DNA of 61,666 bases from Clostridiales bacterium UBA4080 (GTDB lineage: Bacteria > Bacillota > Clostridia > Lachnospirales > Vallitaleaceae), in NCBI GenBank assembly GCA_002381865.1, contig DFYO01000040.1, positions 1 to 61,666 of the forward strand. Direction: 5' to 3'. Made by a program: the position numbers and the translations under genes. The notes beneath the pieces were generated by a model. The model was not told where the DNA came from. It searched no databases and saw only the letters and a program-made list of their open reading frames with translations. Position 1 is the stretch's first letter. Each line of letters starts with the position of its first letter. Below are positions 26,868 through 36,825 of the stretch, piece after piece.

Positions 26868-27191
26868 TTATTGCTCTAATTCTTCTTCTTTTTTTTCTGT
26901 AAGTACTTTTCCTTTTTTATCCTTTTCCTCAGCTTCAATATCTTCAGCTTCTTTTTTCTTGGCTTCTTTCTGAGCATTTTCTATAGCCTTTTTTTCTTCA
27001 ATTTCTTTTGTAATTGCTTTTGCTAAGTAATAATGAATAATCATTCCCAATACATAAAAAATAAATGCAACCGCAATCATTGTATAGGCAAGCTTATCAA
27101 AACTATAGCCTTGGAAAAACCCCAAAACAGCTACTATAAGACATGCAATTATTGGAATAATGATTTTTATTTTTAATTTTATATCTTTCAT
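26868..27191 (-). CDS. small two-helix membrane protein of unknown function
   Basis: 107 residues with two hydrophobic helices (about 8-26 and 32-55), then a long cytoplasmic, Lys/Glu-rich helix, probably coiled coil (EIEEKKAIENAQKEAKKKE). No recognised domain. It starts 10 bases after cheD and precedes fliA by about 100 bases. The membrane-hairpin plus charged tail suggests a scaffold or partner role, which is inference. Confidence 0.68.
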   Translation of the reverse strand: MKDIKLKIKIIIPIIACLIVAVLGFFQGYSFDKLAYTMIAVAFIFYVLGMIIHYYLAKAITKEIEEKKAIENAQKEAKKKEAEDIEAEEKDKKGKVLTEKKEEELEQ

Positions 27192-27201
27192 GGTTTAATC
27201 C

Positions 27202-27687
27202 TTAGATTTTTTTAATCGGTTTTCCGATAGTTTTAATCAAAAGTTCCCCTGTTTCTGGATAAAATTCAATTGTTCGACCATAATTTAGCCCTGTATCTTC
27301 AGCTAAAACCCTTATCCCCAAAGATTTTAGTTTTTCCTTTGATGCTGTAATATTACGTTCCCCAACTCGCATCAAATCATTTGTACTGCTAAAGGAAAAC
27401 ATCTGCGCTCCTCCAGCTAATTTTGAAACCAACCTGTTTTGCTTTGCCCCAAGTCTTACCATATCTTGAATCATTTTATCAACAGCAGTGTCGGCGAATT
27501 TCGCTATATTACTGTTGTTTTTAATTTTTGTACTGTCTGGCAACATAATATGTGCTAGCCCGCTAACCTTTGTTATAGGATCATATAATACAATACCTAC
27601 ACAAGAGCCTAATCCCAATGTAGTTAATCCCTTTGGCGGCAAGCACACATTCAAATCTGCCATTCCGACTTTTATTAATTCATCCAT
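27202..27687 (-). CDS. cheD: chemoreceptor glutamine deamidase CheD
   Basis: Deamidates glutamines on chemoreceptors and binds CheC. The catalytic cysteine is in LGLGSCVGIVLYD and the histidine in SGLAHIMLPDS; KLAGGAQMF and the GRNI-like stretch further on are family marks. 161 residues, normal. It starts 3 bases after cheC, keeping the CheC-CheD pair adjacent. Confidence 0.96.
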   Translation of the reverse strand: MDELIKVGMADLNVCLPPKGLTTLGLGSCVGIVLYDPITKVSGLAHIMLPDSTKIKNNSNIAKFADTAVDKMIQDMVRLGAKQNRLVSKLAGGAQMFSFSSTNDLMRVGERNITASKEKLKSLGIRVLAEDTGLNYGRTIEFYPETGELLIKTIGKPIKKI

Positions 27688-27690
27688 ATA

Positions 27691-28314
27691 TTAGCTCCAT
27701 ATTCCCAAGCTTCTGATAATTTTTTCGTATGAAGGCATATCTGGAATTAATATAAAATAACCAAATACGCTTTCTTGTCCTTCTCCAAAATCGGTTTGAA
27801 TTAATAAAGCTTTGTCTCCGATTTTTCCAAATTCAATAGCTGGTACACTTAGGATTGCTCCTGCCATGTCAATAGCCATGTAGGGAACTGAAGCAATTAT
27901 TTTCATATTTGTAAGCGTAGATAAGGAAGACAGGTAAGCTCCCGTAATAATATTTCCAATTTCATTTAGTGCTGACAAATCCATTTCCGAAAAATCATCA
28001 AAGTTATTAATATCTCTTTGCATCAGAATATTAATTAGATGATGTGCCGAGGTTGTTTCAAGTACAAACATCATCATTCCATTAATTTCTCCGCCAACTG
28101 ATAATAAAATTCCCACTATCTGGTTTTCTGCACCGCCTAAAACCTCAGAAAGCTCGTTAAATTCAGAAATATTAACCTTTGGGATTCCCATATCAATTCT
28201 TCTGTTAATAAGCTGCGATAGAGCTGTTATTGCATTTCCAGCTCCAATATTACCAATTTCTTTAAGTATGTCTAAATGCATACTGTCAATATTGTCAAAA
28301 TTCATTTCACTCAT
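27691..28314 (-). CDS. cheC: CheY-P phosphatase CheC
   Basis: Dephosphorylates CheY-P and is stimulated by CheD. The two phosphatase helices carry the Glu/Asn pairs in LKEIGNIGAGNAITALS and LNEIGNIITGAYLSSL. 207 residues, normal for the family. FliY in the same cluster carries the related domain, so two CheY-P phosphatases are present, as in B. subtilis. Confidence 0.96.
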   Translation of the reverse strand: MSEMNFDNIDSMHLDILKEIGNIGAGNAITALSQLINRRIDMGIPKVNISEFNELSEVLGGAENQIVGILLSVGGEINGMMMFVLETTSAHHLINILMQRDINNFDDFSEMDLSALNEIGNIITGAYLSSLSTLTNMKIIASVPYMAIDMAGAILSVPAIEFGKIGDKALLIQTDFGEGQESVFGYFILIPDMPSYEKIIRSLGIWS

Positions 28315-28327
28315 GGGATATCCCCCT

Positions 28328-28783
28328 CTAATTATTTAAATTAATAAATCCCTCTAAATTCAGCAAAGTAACAAGCTCGCTGTCCACCTTTCCTACACCC
28401 ATAATATAATTAGTCTTTTCATCGTTTGCATCTCTGCCAACTGTCTGAATATCTTCATCAAATATTTCTGTTACTTCCTTAACTTCATCTACAATTAGTC
28501 CAATTACATTTCCAGAAATTCTTACAATTATAATTCTTGTGTTAAAGGTATCCTCTTCATCCTCAAGTCCAAATTTTAATCTAATTGACATTACAGGAAT
28601 AATTTCTCCACGAAGATTAATAACTCCCTTAATGTAGTAAGGAGCTTTAGGAACCCTTGTTATGTTTTGCATTCTCACAATATTTTGTATGTATTTGATG
28701 TTGATACCATATTGTTCTCTTCCAATTTGTACAGCAATATATTGTGTTGAGCTAGCTTTTTTTGTAGTTTGGTTGTTTTCCAT
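28328..28783 (-). CDS. cheW: chemotaxis coupling protein CheW
   Basis: Scaffold that links receptors with CheA. The 151-residue product is one CheW domain: QYIAVQIGREQYGINI at the start, RVPKAPYYIKGVINLRGEIIPV in its middle, and GLIVDEVKEVTEI later. GGGGG stands before the ATG, 14 bases after cheA. Confidence 0.96.
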   Translation of the reverse strand: MENNQTTKKASSTQYIAVQIGREQYGINIKYIQNIVRMQNITRVPKAPYYIKGVINLRGEIIPVMSIRLKFGLEDEEDTFNTRIIIVRISGNVIGLIVDEVKEVTEIFDEDIQTVGRDANDEKTNYIMGVGKVDSELVTLLNLEGFINLNN

Positions 28784-28797
28784 ATTCCATTCCCCCT

Positions 28798-30849
28798 TTA
28801 TACTAACGTATTAACATCAAGAATAAGCGCAACGTCACCGTCACCAAGTATAGTAGCACCTGCTATCATCTTAATGTTTGTTAGGAATTTTCCAAGTGTT
28901 TTTATAACAATTTCCTGTTGTCCAATCAAGGAATCCACTACAAAACCAGCCTTTTTATCTCCCTTATTAACAATAACAACAGTTATAAAATCCTTATTAG
29001 GCGGAGCCTGCTCGACATCCAAAATATCATATAATCTAAGAACTGGAATAACCTGTCCTCTCAGATTAATAACCTCTTGATTTTGAATGTATTTAATATC
29101 TTTAATGCTTACATTTTCAATGTTTTGAATTGTATTTAATGGAATTGCATATTTTTCATCTGCAATATTAACCATTAATGCTTGAATAATTGCAAGTGTA
29201 AGTGGCAGTCTAATAATAAACTTGCTTCCCTTGCCAAATTCGTTTTTAACTTCAATAATACCGCCAAGTGCTTCAATTTTTGTTTTTACTACATCAAGTC
29301 CTACTCCCCTGCCTGAAACATCAGAAATAATCTCAGCAGTACTGAAGCTTGGTTTAAATAGAAGTTCTATAATTTCTTGTTCTGTCATTACCTCTGCTTG
29401 TTCTGAAGTAATTGTTCCTCTTTCAATAGCCTTTCCTCTTACCTTCGAAACATCTATTCCTTTTCCATCGTCTGAAACCTCTATAACAACATTATTACCA
29501 TCCTGGAAGGCTTTTAAATATACCTGTCCCATTGGGTCTTTACCGTTTTCTATTCTTACTGCCGGTGTTTCAACCCCATGATCAGCCGCGTTCCTGATTA
29601 AGTGAACTAAAGGATCACCAATCTCATCTATAACTGTTCTGTCAAGCTCTGTTTCTTCCCCTGACATATGAAATTCCATATTTTTTTCAAGCTGTCTTGA
29701 AAGGTCTCTGATAAGCCTTGGAAACCTGTTAAATACTCTTTCAATCGGAACCATTCTAACCTTCATTACTGCATCGTGAAGATTTGTTGTAACTCTCTCT
29801 AGATACTCAATCTGGTCTGTAAAATTTTGATTTGTATTTTCTACTGTTTCAAGACCATTTTTAATAATTATAAGCTCACTTACAAGGTTCATTAAGGTAT
29901 CTAGTCTCTCTATATCAACACGAACTGTTCTGTTGGTTTTAGGTTTTGATTTTGTACTTGATTGTTCAGTTTCCTTTTGACCGCTATCTGATAAATCCTC
30001 GCTATCTGCTGAATCCTCATTTGTTTCTGTAACTGCTTCAGCTGCTTTTACAATTCCGATTTGAACAGTTTCAACCTCAGCAATAGATAGCAGCTGCTTT
30101 TGAACCTTTTCCTTATCTTCTTTTGAAATAATTATCAAGCTAAAGTCAGACTCAAAATTCTCATCTTCAATATCTTGAACTGTCGGTGAAGATTTAATAA
30201 CCTGACCAAGCTCTTCTAAAGTCCTAAACACAATAAATGCCCTTGCTGATTTTAATACACATGTCTCTGCAAGATAAATTGTCATTCCATAACAAAAATA
30301 GTCCTCTTCAGTTGCTTTAATAATTGCATTCTTTTCAAAATCTGCTAATGGCAATTCTAGATATTTGTGTTTTTTTTCTCCATCTTCTAATTCCTCATCA
30401 GCTAAAGGTTCAATCTCTAATGCTACAGCTGTTGGCACAGGTTCAGATTTTTCTTTGCCCGGCTTCTCTCCTGCTAGTATTGCATTAAGCTTTTTAATTA
30501 AATCTTCATGCTTTTGAGATCCTTCATCGCCCGTTTCAATTATATTGTCAACAAACTTTTCAAGTGCATCTAAGCATTGAAATAATACATCCAGCAAATT
30601 GGCATCTACTGCAATATTGTCATTTCTAATTTCAGAAAGAACATTCTCCATATCATGAGTCAGCTCATTCATTCCTTTGAAGCCCATAGTTGCAGCCATG
30701 CCTTTTAAGGTATGTGCCGCTCTAAAAACCTCATTTATTACATCCTTACTTACAGTCCCCTTTTCAAGCTCCAATAATGAAGTATTAAGGTTTTGTAAAT
30801 GTTCCTTCGATTCCTCAATAAAGATTTCCAAATATTGGCTAATATCCAT
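28798..30849 (-). CDS. cheA: chemotaxis histidine kinase CheA
   Basis: Receptor-controlled kinase for CheY and CheB. The 683 residues hold in order an Hpt domain with phospho-accepting His in AAHTLKGMAATMG, a CheY-binding P2-like part, a dimerisation domain, the ATPase domain (NAADHGVETP, DDGKGIDVSKV, SGRGVGLDVVK) and a C-terminal CheW-like domain ending in TILGDGDVALILDV. The start codon directly abuts the cheB stop, and its ribosome-binding site (GGGGGTG) is made from the last cheB codons. Confidence 0.97.
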   Translation of the reverse strand: MDISQYLEIFIEESKEHLQNLNTSLLELEKGTVSKDVINEVFRAAHTLKGMAATMGFKGMNELTHDMENVLSEIRNDNIAVDANLLDVLFQCLDALEKFVDNIIETGDEGSQKHEDLIKKLNAILAGEKPGKEKSEPVPTAVALEIEPLADEELEDGEKKHKYLELPLADFEKNAIIKATEEDYFCYGMTIYLAETCVLKSARAFIVFRTLEELGQVIKSSPTVQDIEDENFESDFSLIIISKEDKEKVQKQLLSIAEVETVQIGIVKAAEAVTETNEDSADSEDLSDSGQKETEQSSTKSKPKTNRTVRVDIERLDTLMNLVSELIIIKNGLETVENTNQNFTDQIEYLERVTTNLHDAVMKVRMVPIERVFNRFPRLIRDLSRQLEKNMEFHMSGEETELDRTVIDEIGDPLVHLIRNAADHGVETPAVRIENGKDPMGQVYLKAFQDGNNVVIEVSDDGKGIDVSKVRGKAIERGTITSEQAEVMTEQEIIELLFKPSFSTAEIISDVSGRGVGLDVVKTKIEALGGIIEVKNEFGKGSKFIIRLPLTLAIIQALMVNIADEKYAIPLNTIQNIENVSIKDIKYIQNQEVINLRGQVIPVLRLYDILDVEQAPPNKDFITVVIVNKGDKKAGFVVDSLIGQQEIVIKTLGKFLTNIKMIAGATILGDGDVALILDVNTLV

Positions 30850-31947
30850 TTAAAGCACCCCCGATTGTTTAATAATTGCGTCAGCTATACGCTCTAACGG
30901 AACAATTTCATCTGCAATGCCTTTTTCAACAACTGATTTTGGCATTCCATATACAACACATGTTTCTTCGTTCTGTGCAATAATATGCATTTTCTGCTTG
31001 TTTTTAACTTCAAGCATACCTTCCATACCATCTGCACCCATACCTGTCATAATTACACCAATTAATTTTTTCTTGGTAACATTATCTGCAATTGAGCTTA
31101 GCATTACATTTACTGCTGGTTTATGCCCCCCTCTTGGAGGACCATCTGTTAAAGAAATAACCAAGCTTCCATTTGAATCTTCTTTTACCTCAAGATGCTT
31201 GTCTCCAGGTGCAATATAAGCTTTACCATTTTCAATGATATCCTTATCCTCAGCTTCTTTAATGGAAATTTCGCTAAGCTGGTTCAATCTATCTGATAAG
31301 GATTTTGTAAAACCCACTGGCATATGTTGAACAATTACCATTCCTGCATTCATATTTGCCGGCAAATAAGGTAGCACATATTGTAATGCTTTTGGTCCCC
31401 CTGTAGATGTTCCAAGTGCAACCAAATTATTTACTTTGGATGCTTTTGAAATCAGAGGTTTAATTCCTGTGGCTGTATCCTCTCTTGTCTTTGGCTCATA
31501 GGTTGGTCTTATCAAAGGTCTGTACTGTCTAAATGATCTTTTTCCTGAATCCGCTGCCTCTAAAACCTTTTCAATAAGCTCTCCTTTAATATCATCTGAA
31601 CTCACTCTGAAAATATTGTCTGGTTTCTTAATAAAATCGTATGCGCCTAATTCAAGCGCCTCCATTGTTTCCTTACCTCCCTCCTTCATAAGCGTGCTTA
31701 GCATCACTACCGGAATGGGATTAGTTTTATTAAGAATTCTGAGCATTTCAAGTCCTGACATTATTGGCATCTGTACATCAAGTGTAATTACATCCGGCTT
31801 AAGCTTTTCAGCAAGCTCTAATCCTTCTTTGCCATTATTAGCAGTTCCAATTACCTCACATCTATTGTCACTATTAATTATATCAGATACTACCCTTCTC
31901 ATGAATGCAGAGTCATCTACAACTAGAATTTTTTTCTTTTCTGCCAT
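30850..31947 (-). CDS. cheB: chemotaxis response regulator methylesterase CheB
   Basis: Demethylates and deamidates receptor glutamates when phosphorylated by CheA. Receiver domain with VVDDSAFMRR and the phospho-Asp in PDVITLDVQMP, then the esterase with ALGTSTGGPKAL (Ser), QHMPVGFTKS (His) and MTGMGADGMEGM (Asp). The start at 31947 (MAEKKKILVV) is chosen because AAAGGG precedes it and it lies 4 bases past the PilZ gene stop. A longer frame from 31995 would overlap the PilZ gene and adds only charged residues. No cheR methyltransferase gene is in the window. Confidence 0.95.
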   Translation of the reverse strand: MAEKKKILVVDDSAFMRRVVSDIINSDNRCEVIGTANNGKEGLELAEKLKPDVITLDVQMPIMSGLEMLRILNKTNPIPVVMLSTLMKEGGKETMEALELGAYDFIKKPDNIFRVSSDDIKGELIEKVLEAADSGKRSFRQYRPLIRPTYEPKTREDTATGIKPLISKASKVNNLVALGTSTGGPKALQYVLPYLPANMNAGMVIVQHMPVGFTKSLSDRLNQLSEISIKEAEDKDIIENGKAYIAPGDKHLEVKEDSNGSLVISLTDGPPRGGHKPAVNVMLSSIADNVTKKKLIGVIMTGMGADGMEGMLEVKNKQKMHIIAQNEETCVVYGMPKSVVEKGIADEIVPLERIADAIIKQSGVL

Positions 31948-31951
31948 TTTT

Positions 31952-32656
31952 TCACATCCCTTTCTCTTTTTTTCTTCTTTTTCTTTCTTCGTCAAATATA
32001 TATCTGATTACAACTTCCCTGTCCTCATTTGAAATATCATCAAAAAAAGCTCTGGCTTCAAAGGAATTTGTTTTAAAATCAACTGCATTACACACAATTA
32101 CCTTGCTTTTCACAAACAGGTTTTTTTCATTTCCCTCATAATTTAAAGTTAAATGGCAAATAATTGTTTCGCCGCTTATCAACTGAATATCTGTGTTAAA
32201 CCTAAGACCTCCGCCGCTTATATCAAGAAATACAGCGTCATGCCAAACCTCTTCTTTTGTTCCTTCTTTTGTCTCTTCTTTCTGGTCTTCCTCTAAATAT
32301 TTAAGCTTGAACTTAAGAACACAATCTAACCTGTAGTATTGTCTTCTTTGAAATTTTTGTAGTTTAGTTAGAAGCTTTAAAGAAGCATAATACATATTTC
32401 CTTCTTTATACCTGTTAGAAACTAGAGCTTCACATCTATATAGACCCTTATCAGTGTAAACTGATAAATAATACTCGCCCATTTTTTCTAAAGGAACAAT
32501 TTTTCCATTCTCTATTGGTGTAGAAATAATTATCTCATCCTCGGATACAATATCCTGAACTTTACTGTATAAGGAATGCTCAACTATTTGTAAACCTGTT
32601 TTTTTAAGGACTTCAACTTTGTTGCCTAAATCTAGAATGCTATTTATCAATGTCAT
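31952..32656 (-). CDS. PilZ domain protein, flagellar-brake-like
   Basis: About 234 residues: an N-terminal YcgR-like domain and a C-terminal PilZ domain with the c-di-GMP motifs RRQYYR (RxxxR) and DISGGG (D/NxSxxG). Such proteins bind cyclic di-GMP and slow or stop the flagellar motor (E. coli YcgR, B. subtilis YpfA/DgrA). The start is uncertain: GTG 32659 and ATG 32656 sit on top of the ribosome-binding site, while a TTG at 32650 has better spacing. It is inserted between flhG and cheB. Confidence 0.9.
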   Translation of the reverse strand: MTLINSILDLGNKVEVLKKTGLQIVEHSLYSKVQDIVSEDEIIISTPIENGKIVPLEKMGEYYLSVYTDKGLYRCEALVSNRYKEGNMYYASLKLLTKLQKFQRRQYYRLDCVLKFKLKYLEEDQKEETKEGTKEEVWHDAVFLDISGGGLRFNTDIQLISGETIICHLTLNYEGNEKNLFVKSKVIVCNAVDFKTNSFEARAFFDDISNEDREVVIRYIFDEERKRRKKEKGM

Positions 32657-32660
32657 CACC

Positions 32661-33542
32661 TCACTTAACTATTTTCATTTTTAATATATTTGAAAACAGA
32701 TTGCTAAGTCCCAAGTTTTTACCTTTTTCAGTATCCTTACCCAGCATATTGTCCGCCAAGCTTTCAAATGCCTTTGATATATTAGACCTTGGATAAAGCA
32801 TCGAAACAGGTTTTTGCTCAATTACCGCCTTCTCAAGGGTTTTATCATAAGGCAAATACCCAATATTATTAAGCTGTATACCCAAAAATCTTTCTGTTAC
32901 CTTGTTTAACTTTTTATATATTTCATTTCCTTCAGCTTCTCCAGAGGCTTTATTTACGAGCAAATGGATTTGCTTATTTTTATTGTCTCCACCCCTATTT
33001 TTCAATGTCTTAAGTGTAGAATATGCATCCGTAATTGCTGTAGGTTCAGGAGTAGTGACTAGAAGCACCTCATCAGAGGCTGCAACAAAATCCAGTACCG
33101 TATCAGATATTCCTGCACCAGTATCTATGATAATTATATCAGCTAAGCAATCCAAATCATAGAGTCTGCTTATCATAAAATCCAATTGGCTTTTACTTAA
33201 GCTAATAAGCTCCTGAATACCATTTCCTCCCGATATAAACTCAATTCCAAATGGTGCTGATGTCAATATATCTGTAATTGACATATTATTATATATCATA
33301 TCAAACATAGTGTATTTGGGTGAAATCCCAAAAATAATTTCTATATTTGCAAGACCAAAGTCAGCGTCAAAAATCACAACTCTTTTCCCTTGTCTTCTAA
33401 AGTTAATGGCAAGATTAACAGAAACATTGGACTTCCCAACGCCTCCCTTTCCACTGGTAACTGTAATTACTCTGGCATCATTTTTTCTGTAATTAACTTG
33501 ATTGCTTTTTATTATATTTCTCAGTTTACTGGCTTGATCCAT
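32661..33542 (-). CDS. flhG: flagellum number/site ATPase FlhG (YlxH, MinD-like)
   Basis: MinD/ParA-type ATPase that partners FlhF to set flagellar number and position. The deviant Walker A is in VTSGKGGVGKSNVSVN, the switch region in VVIFDADFGLANIEIIFG and IIIDTGAGIS. A basic N-terminus precedes the domain. 293 residues, normal. It starts 2 bases past flhF. Confidence 0.95.
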   Translation of the reverse strand: MDQASKLRNIIKSNQVNYRKNDARVITVTSGKGGVGKSNVSVNLAINFRRQGKRVVIFDADFGLANIEIIFGISPKYTMFDMIYNNMSITDILTSAPFGIEFISGGNGIQELISLSKSQLDFMISRLYDLDCLADIIIIDTGAGISDTVLDFVAASDEVLLVTTPEPTAITDAYSTLKTLKNRGGDNKNKQIHLLVNKASGEAEGNEIYKKLNKVTERFLGIQLNNIGYLPYDKTLEKAVIEQKPVSMLYPRSNISKAFESLADNMLGKDTEKGKNLGLSNLFSNILKMKIVK

Positions 33543-33544
33543 AG

Positions 33545-34762
33545 CTACTCACATCCCCCCAGTATTTTTTTTGCAATCTCATGTACATTTACTTCACTAA
33601 TATCATCTGGAACATTTTGGCCAAACGTTACATAGCTAAGCATAGCATTGGTTTTTAATTTCACATTTAAAATATTCCCATAGCTTGATGTTTCGTCAAG
33701 CTTTGTAAAAATCAATTTGTAGTTTCCTATATCATTATATACGTCTGTAATATTTACTAAATCCTTGTATTTTGTTGCCAGACTTAAAACTAAAAATATT
33801 TCCTTTTCATCTATCTCATCCAATAATGCTGTCAATTCCATCTGGTGTTCTGTGTTCTTAGGAGATCTTCCTGCTGTATCAATTAATATCAAATCCATGT
33901 CCCTAAAGGATTCAATTGTTTCTTTCAGCTCTGTTGGAGAATATACCACTCTGATTGGGATATTCAATATATTTGCATAGGTCCTTAACTGCTCAACAGC
34001 TGCAATTCTATAGGTATCTGAAGTAATTAAGGCAACCTTTTTTTCCATATTTATTCTGAAATATGAAGCAATCTTAGCAATTGTTGTTGTTTTCCCTACT
34101 CCTGTAGGACCAACAAATGCAACTGTTTTTGGAGAATTGCCATGACCCAGCTTAATTGTTTCATGATCTGATAAAAGCTTTACTATTCTTTTGTAAATTA
34201 TTGAAATAATATCATCTATAGTTATTCCCTGATTATAAGAATACTCTCCCAGCCCTACCATTAGCTGGTTAATATATGCTTCTTCCAAATCATTTTCCAA
34301 TAGTTGCTCATAAACAATTTTCAAAAATGGAAGTTCTTTGTTTCTAATATCAATCGGCTCTGTTTCATCAGAACTAATGTTTTTCTGTTTTTCTTCCTTT
34401 TTTTCATCTCTTTTTTCTTTTTTTATATTTTCATAATTATCTTCATCTTTTTTTGAATGGGTTGCTGATAAAGATTTTAGCATTTCAACAAAGGCACTGT
34501 TGTCATCTGTTAAGTTTTCAAAATCATCAATACCTCTAGCGTCAGATTTTTTTGTCAACGGTGTTTCATTCATTTTTTCTCCCGCTTTTGTTTTTTCATC
34601 AATTGCAGCAGTCACTTCAACATAGGGCTTTTTAAAAATCTTATAAAATCCCTTTGGTTTTATATTTTTTACGCTAACTATTAGTGCTTCTTTTCCTAAA
34701 TCATCCTTTACCTTAAGCATTGCCTCTTTTTCAGTTAAACCTTCGTATTTTTTTAGTTTCAA
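33545..34762 (-). CDS. flhF: flagellar biosynthesis SRP-type GTPase FlhF
   Basis: SRP-family GTPase that marks where flagella are built. A variable basic/acidic N-terminal part (about 1-140) precedes the NG domain with G1 VAFVGPTGVGKTTTIAK, SDTYRIAAVEQL, DLILIDTAGRSP and LIFTKLDETSSYG. 405 residues. It starts with TTG, overlapping the flhA stop by four bases (TTGA), so the two are translationally coupled. Confidence 0.95.
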   Translation of the reverse strand: MKLKKYEGLTEKEAMLKVKDDLGKEALIVSVKNIKPKGFYKIFKKPYVEVTAAIDEKTKAGEKMNETPLTKKSDARGIDDFENLTDDNSAFVEMLKSLSATHSKKDEDNYENIKKEKRDEKKEEKQKNISSDETEPIDIRNKELPFLKIVYEQLLENDLEEAYINQLMVGLGEYSYNQGITIDDIISIIYKRIVKLLSDHETIKLGHGNSPKTVAFVGPTGVGKTTTIAKIASYFRINMEKKVALITSDTYRIAAVEQLRTYANILNIPIRVVYSPTELKETIESFRDMDLILIDTAGRSPKNTEHQMELTALLDEIDEKEIFLVLSLATKYKDLVNITDVYNDIGNYKLIFTKLDETSSYGNILNVKLKTNAMLSYVTFGQNVPDDISEVNVHEIAKKILGGCE

Positions 34763-36798
34763 TTCAAGCTCACCATCCCAACAGATTGTAATTCAACATT
34801 TGAATCCAGTTCATTAAACGACAAAACCACCAAATCTTCAAATTCTTCTCTTGTAAGTTTTTTGTAATAGGCTCTTACAATTGGAGATGTCAAAATTATT
34901 GGGACTTTACCGATTGATGTCATTTTATATATTTCATTTTTTGTAGCATTTAAGATTGAATGTGTAGTCTCAGGCTGCAAAGCCAGATATGTTCCCTGCT
35001 CGGAATGCTTTACAGCTTCCATTATTGATTGTTCAATTTCCGGATCTAATGTAAGAACTTGATTTGATTCTTCATAATCAAAATATTTTGCAGATATAGC
35101 TCTTTTTAATGTCTGTCTTACATATTCAGTCAAAATATCAGGATCTCTAGTCACTGCTGCATTATCTGCCAATGTTTCAAATATTGTAACTAAATCCCTA
35201 ATAGAAATACCTTCATCTAGTAAGCTCATAAGTATCTTTTGTATTTCACCAACACTTAAAAGCTTCGGAACCAATTCATCAATTAATGTCTGATTCGTTT
35301 CTTTTACTGTATTAATAAGTGTTTGAACATTTTGTCTTGTAAGAAGTTCTCCAAGATTTTGCTTAATTATCTCAGTTAAATGTGTTGCAACAATTGAAGG
35401 AGGGTCAACAACAGTATATCCCAGAGTTTCTGCCCTTTCTCTTTGGGACTCTGAAATCCATAAGGCTGGCAGATTAAAGGCTGGTTCTATCGTTTCTATT
35501 CCATCAATTTCCTCTTCAACATATCCAGGATTCATTGCCATATAATGATCAAATAATATTTCACCTTCTGCTACCTTAGTTCCTTTTATCTTAATAATAT
35601 ATTGATTTGGATTAAGCTGTATATTATCCCTTAGCCTTATAATTGGAACAATTGTCCCAAGCTCAAGTGCAATTTGCCTTCTAATCATTACAACTCTGTC
35701 TAGAAGGTCTCCTCCCTGACTAACATCTGCCAAAGGAATAATACCATAACCAAATTCAAGCTCAATTGGGTCAACCTGGAGCAAGGAAACTACATTTTCA
35801 GGCTTTCTAGTTTCCTCAGCAACAACATCCTCGGTTGATATTTCCTTTGCAACCTCTTGAATTTGCAGGTTCTTATCTATGTTAAATCCACTAATAATAG
35901 CAAGTACACCTGCACCTGCTACTATTATATCATTTAACGGAGTAAATAGTCCCAAAATAATCAAAACTGTACCTGATAAATATAAAACCTTAGGCATTGA
36001 TAATAATTGTGAAATAAGCACGTCGCTTACATCAGCATCCTTAGATACCTTGGTAACCAAGACCCCTGTTGCAAGTGCAATCAAAAGTGCAGGAATCTGA
36101 CTTACCAAACCATCTCCAATTGTCTGAATAATATATTTTTGTGCAGCCTCTCCAAATGTCATGCCACCTAAAAGTCCAATAGTCAGACCGCCGATAATGT
36201 TAATAAAGGTTATTATTATGCCCGCAACCGCATCTCCTTTTACAAATTTGCTGGCACCATCCATAGAACCAAAAAAACTGGCTTCATCCTGAATTTTTTG
36301 TCTTCTGGTTTTTGCTTCATTTTCATCTATTAGCCCCGAATTCATGTCGGCATCAATTGCCATCTGCTTTCCTGGCATTGCATCAAGTGTAAATCTTGCT
36401 GATACCTCTGCTACCCTTTCAGAGCCCTTTGTAATAACCATAAAGTTTATTACAATTAATATAACAAACATTACCATACCTATTATTATGTCATCTCCGC
36501 CAACAAATCTACCAAAGGTTTCAACAACATTTCCTGCTGTACCCTTCGTTAAAATTGACCTGGTAGATGAAACATTAAGTGCAAGCCTGAAAATAGTTGA
36601 AAACAATAGTATCGTCGGGAACGAAGACATTTCCAATGCTTCTCTTGCAAATAAAGCATTAAAAAGAATAATAAGGGCAATTAATATATTGAAGGTAATA
36701 AATACATCAATTGCTATTGTCTCTAATGGTATTATCATTATTATAATTGCAGTGATCAGAAAACCGCCTAAGGCAATATCACCTATTTTAATTTTCAT
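34759..36798 (-). CDS. flhA: flagellar export gate protein FlhA
   Basis: Central export-gate component and ion channel of the flagellar type III apparatus. Eight hydrophobic helices fill the first half. The conserved cytoplasmic loop carries SARFTLDAMPGKQMAID and DADMNSGLIDENEA. The second half is the large cytoplasmic docking domain. 679 residues, normal. AAGGTG precedes the ATG. Confidence 0.97.
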   Translation of the reverse strand: MKIKIGDIALGGFLITAIIIMIIPLETIAIDVFITFNILIALIILFNALFAREALEMSSFPTILLFSTIFRLALNVSSTRSILTKGTAGNVVETFGRFVGGDDIIIGMVMFVILIVINFMVITKGSERVAEVSARFTLDAMPGKQMAIDADMNSGLIDENEAKTRRQKIQDEASFFGSMDGASKFVKGDAVAGIIITFINIIGGLTIGLLGGMTFGEAAQKYIIQTIGDGLVSQIPALLIALATGVLVTKVSKDADVSDVLISQLLSMPKVLYLSGTVLIILGLFTPLNDIIVAGAGVLAIISGFNIDKNLQIQEVAKEISTEDVVAEETRKPENVVSLLQVDPIELEFGYGIIPLADVSQGGDLLDRVVMIRRQIALELGTIVPIIRLRDNIQLNPNQYIIKIKGTKVAEGEILFDHYMAMNPGYVEEEIDGIETIEPAFNLPALWISESQRERAETLGYTVVDPPSIVATHLTEIIKQNLGELLTRQNVQTLINTVKETNQTLIDELVPKLLSVGEIQKILMSLLDEGISIRDLVTIFETLADNAAVTRDPDILTEYVRQTLKRAISAKYFDYEESNQVLTLDPEIEQSIMEAVKHSEQGTYLALQPETTHSILNATKNEIYKMTSIGKVPIILTSPIVRAYYKKLTREEFEDLVVLSFNELDSNVELQSVGMVSLN

Positions 36799-36825
36799 AT
36801 TTTAACACCTTTCAAAATGCGTAAT

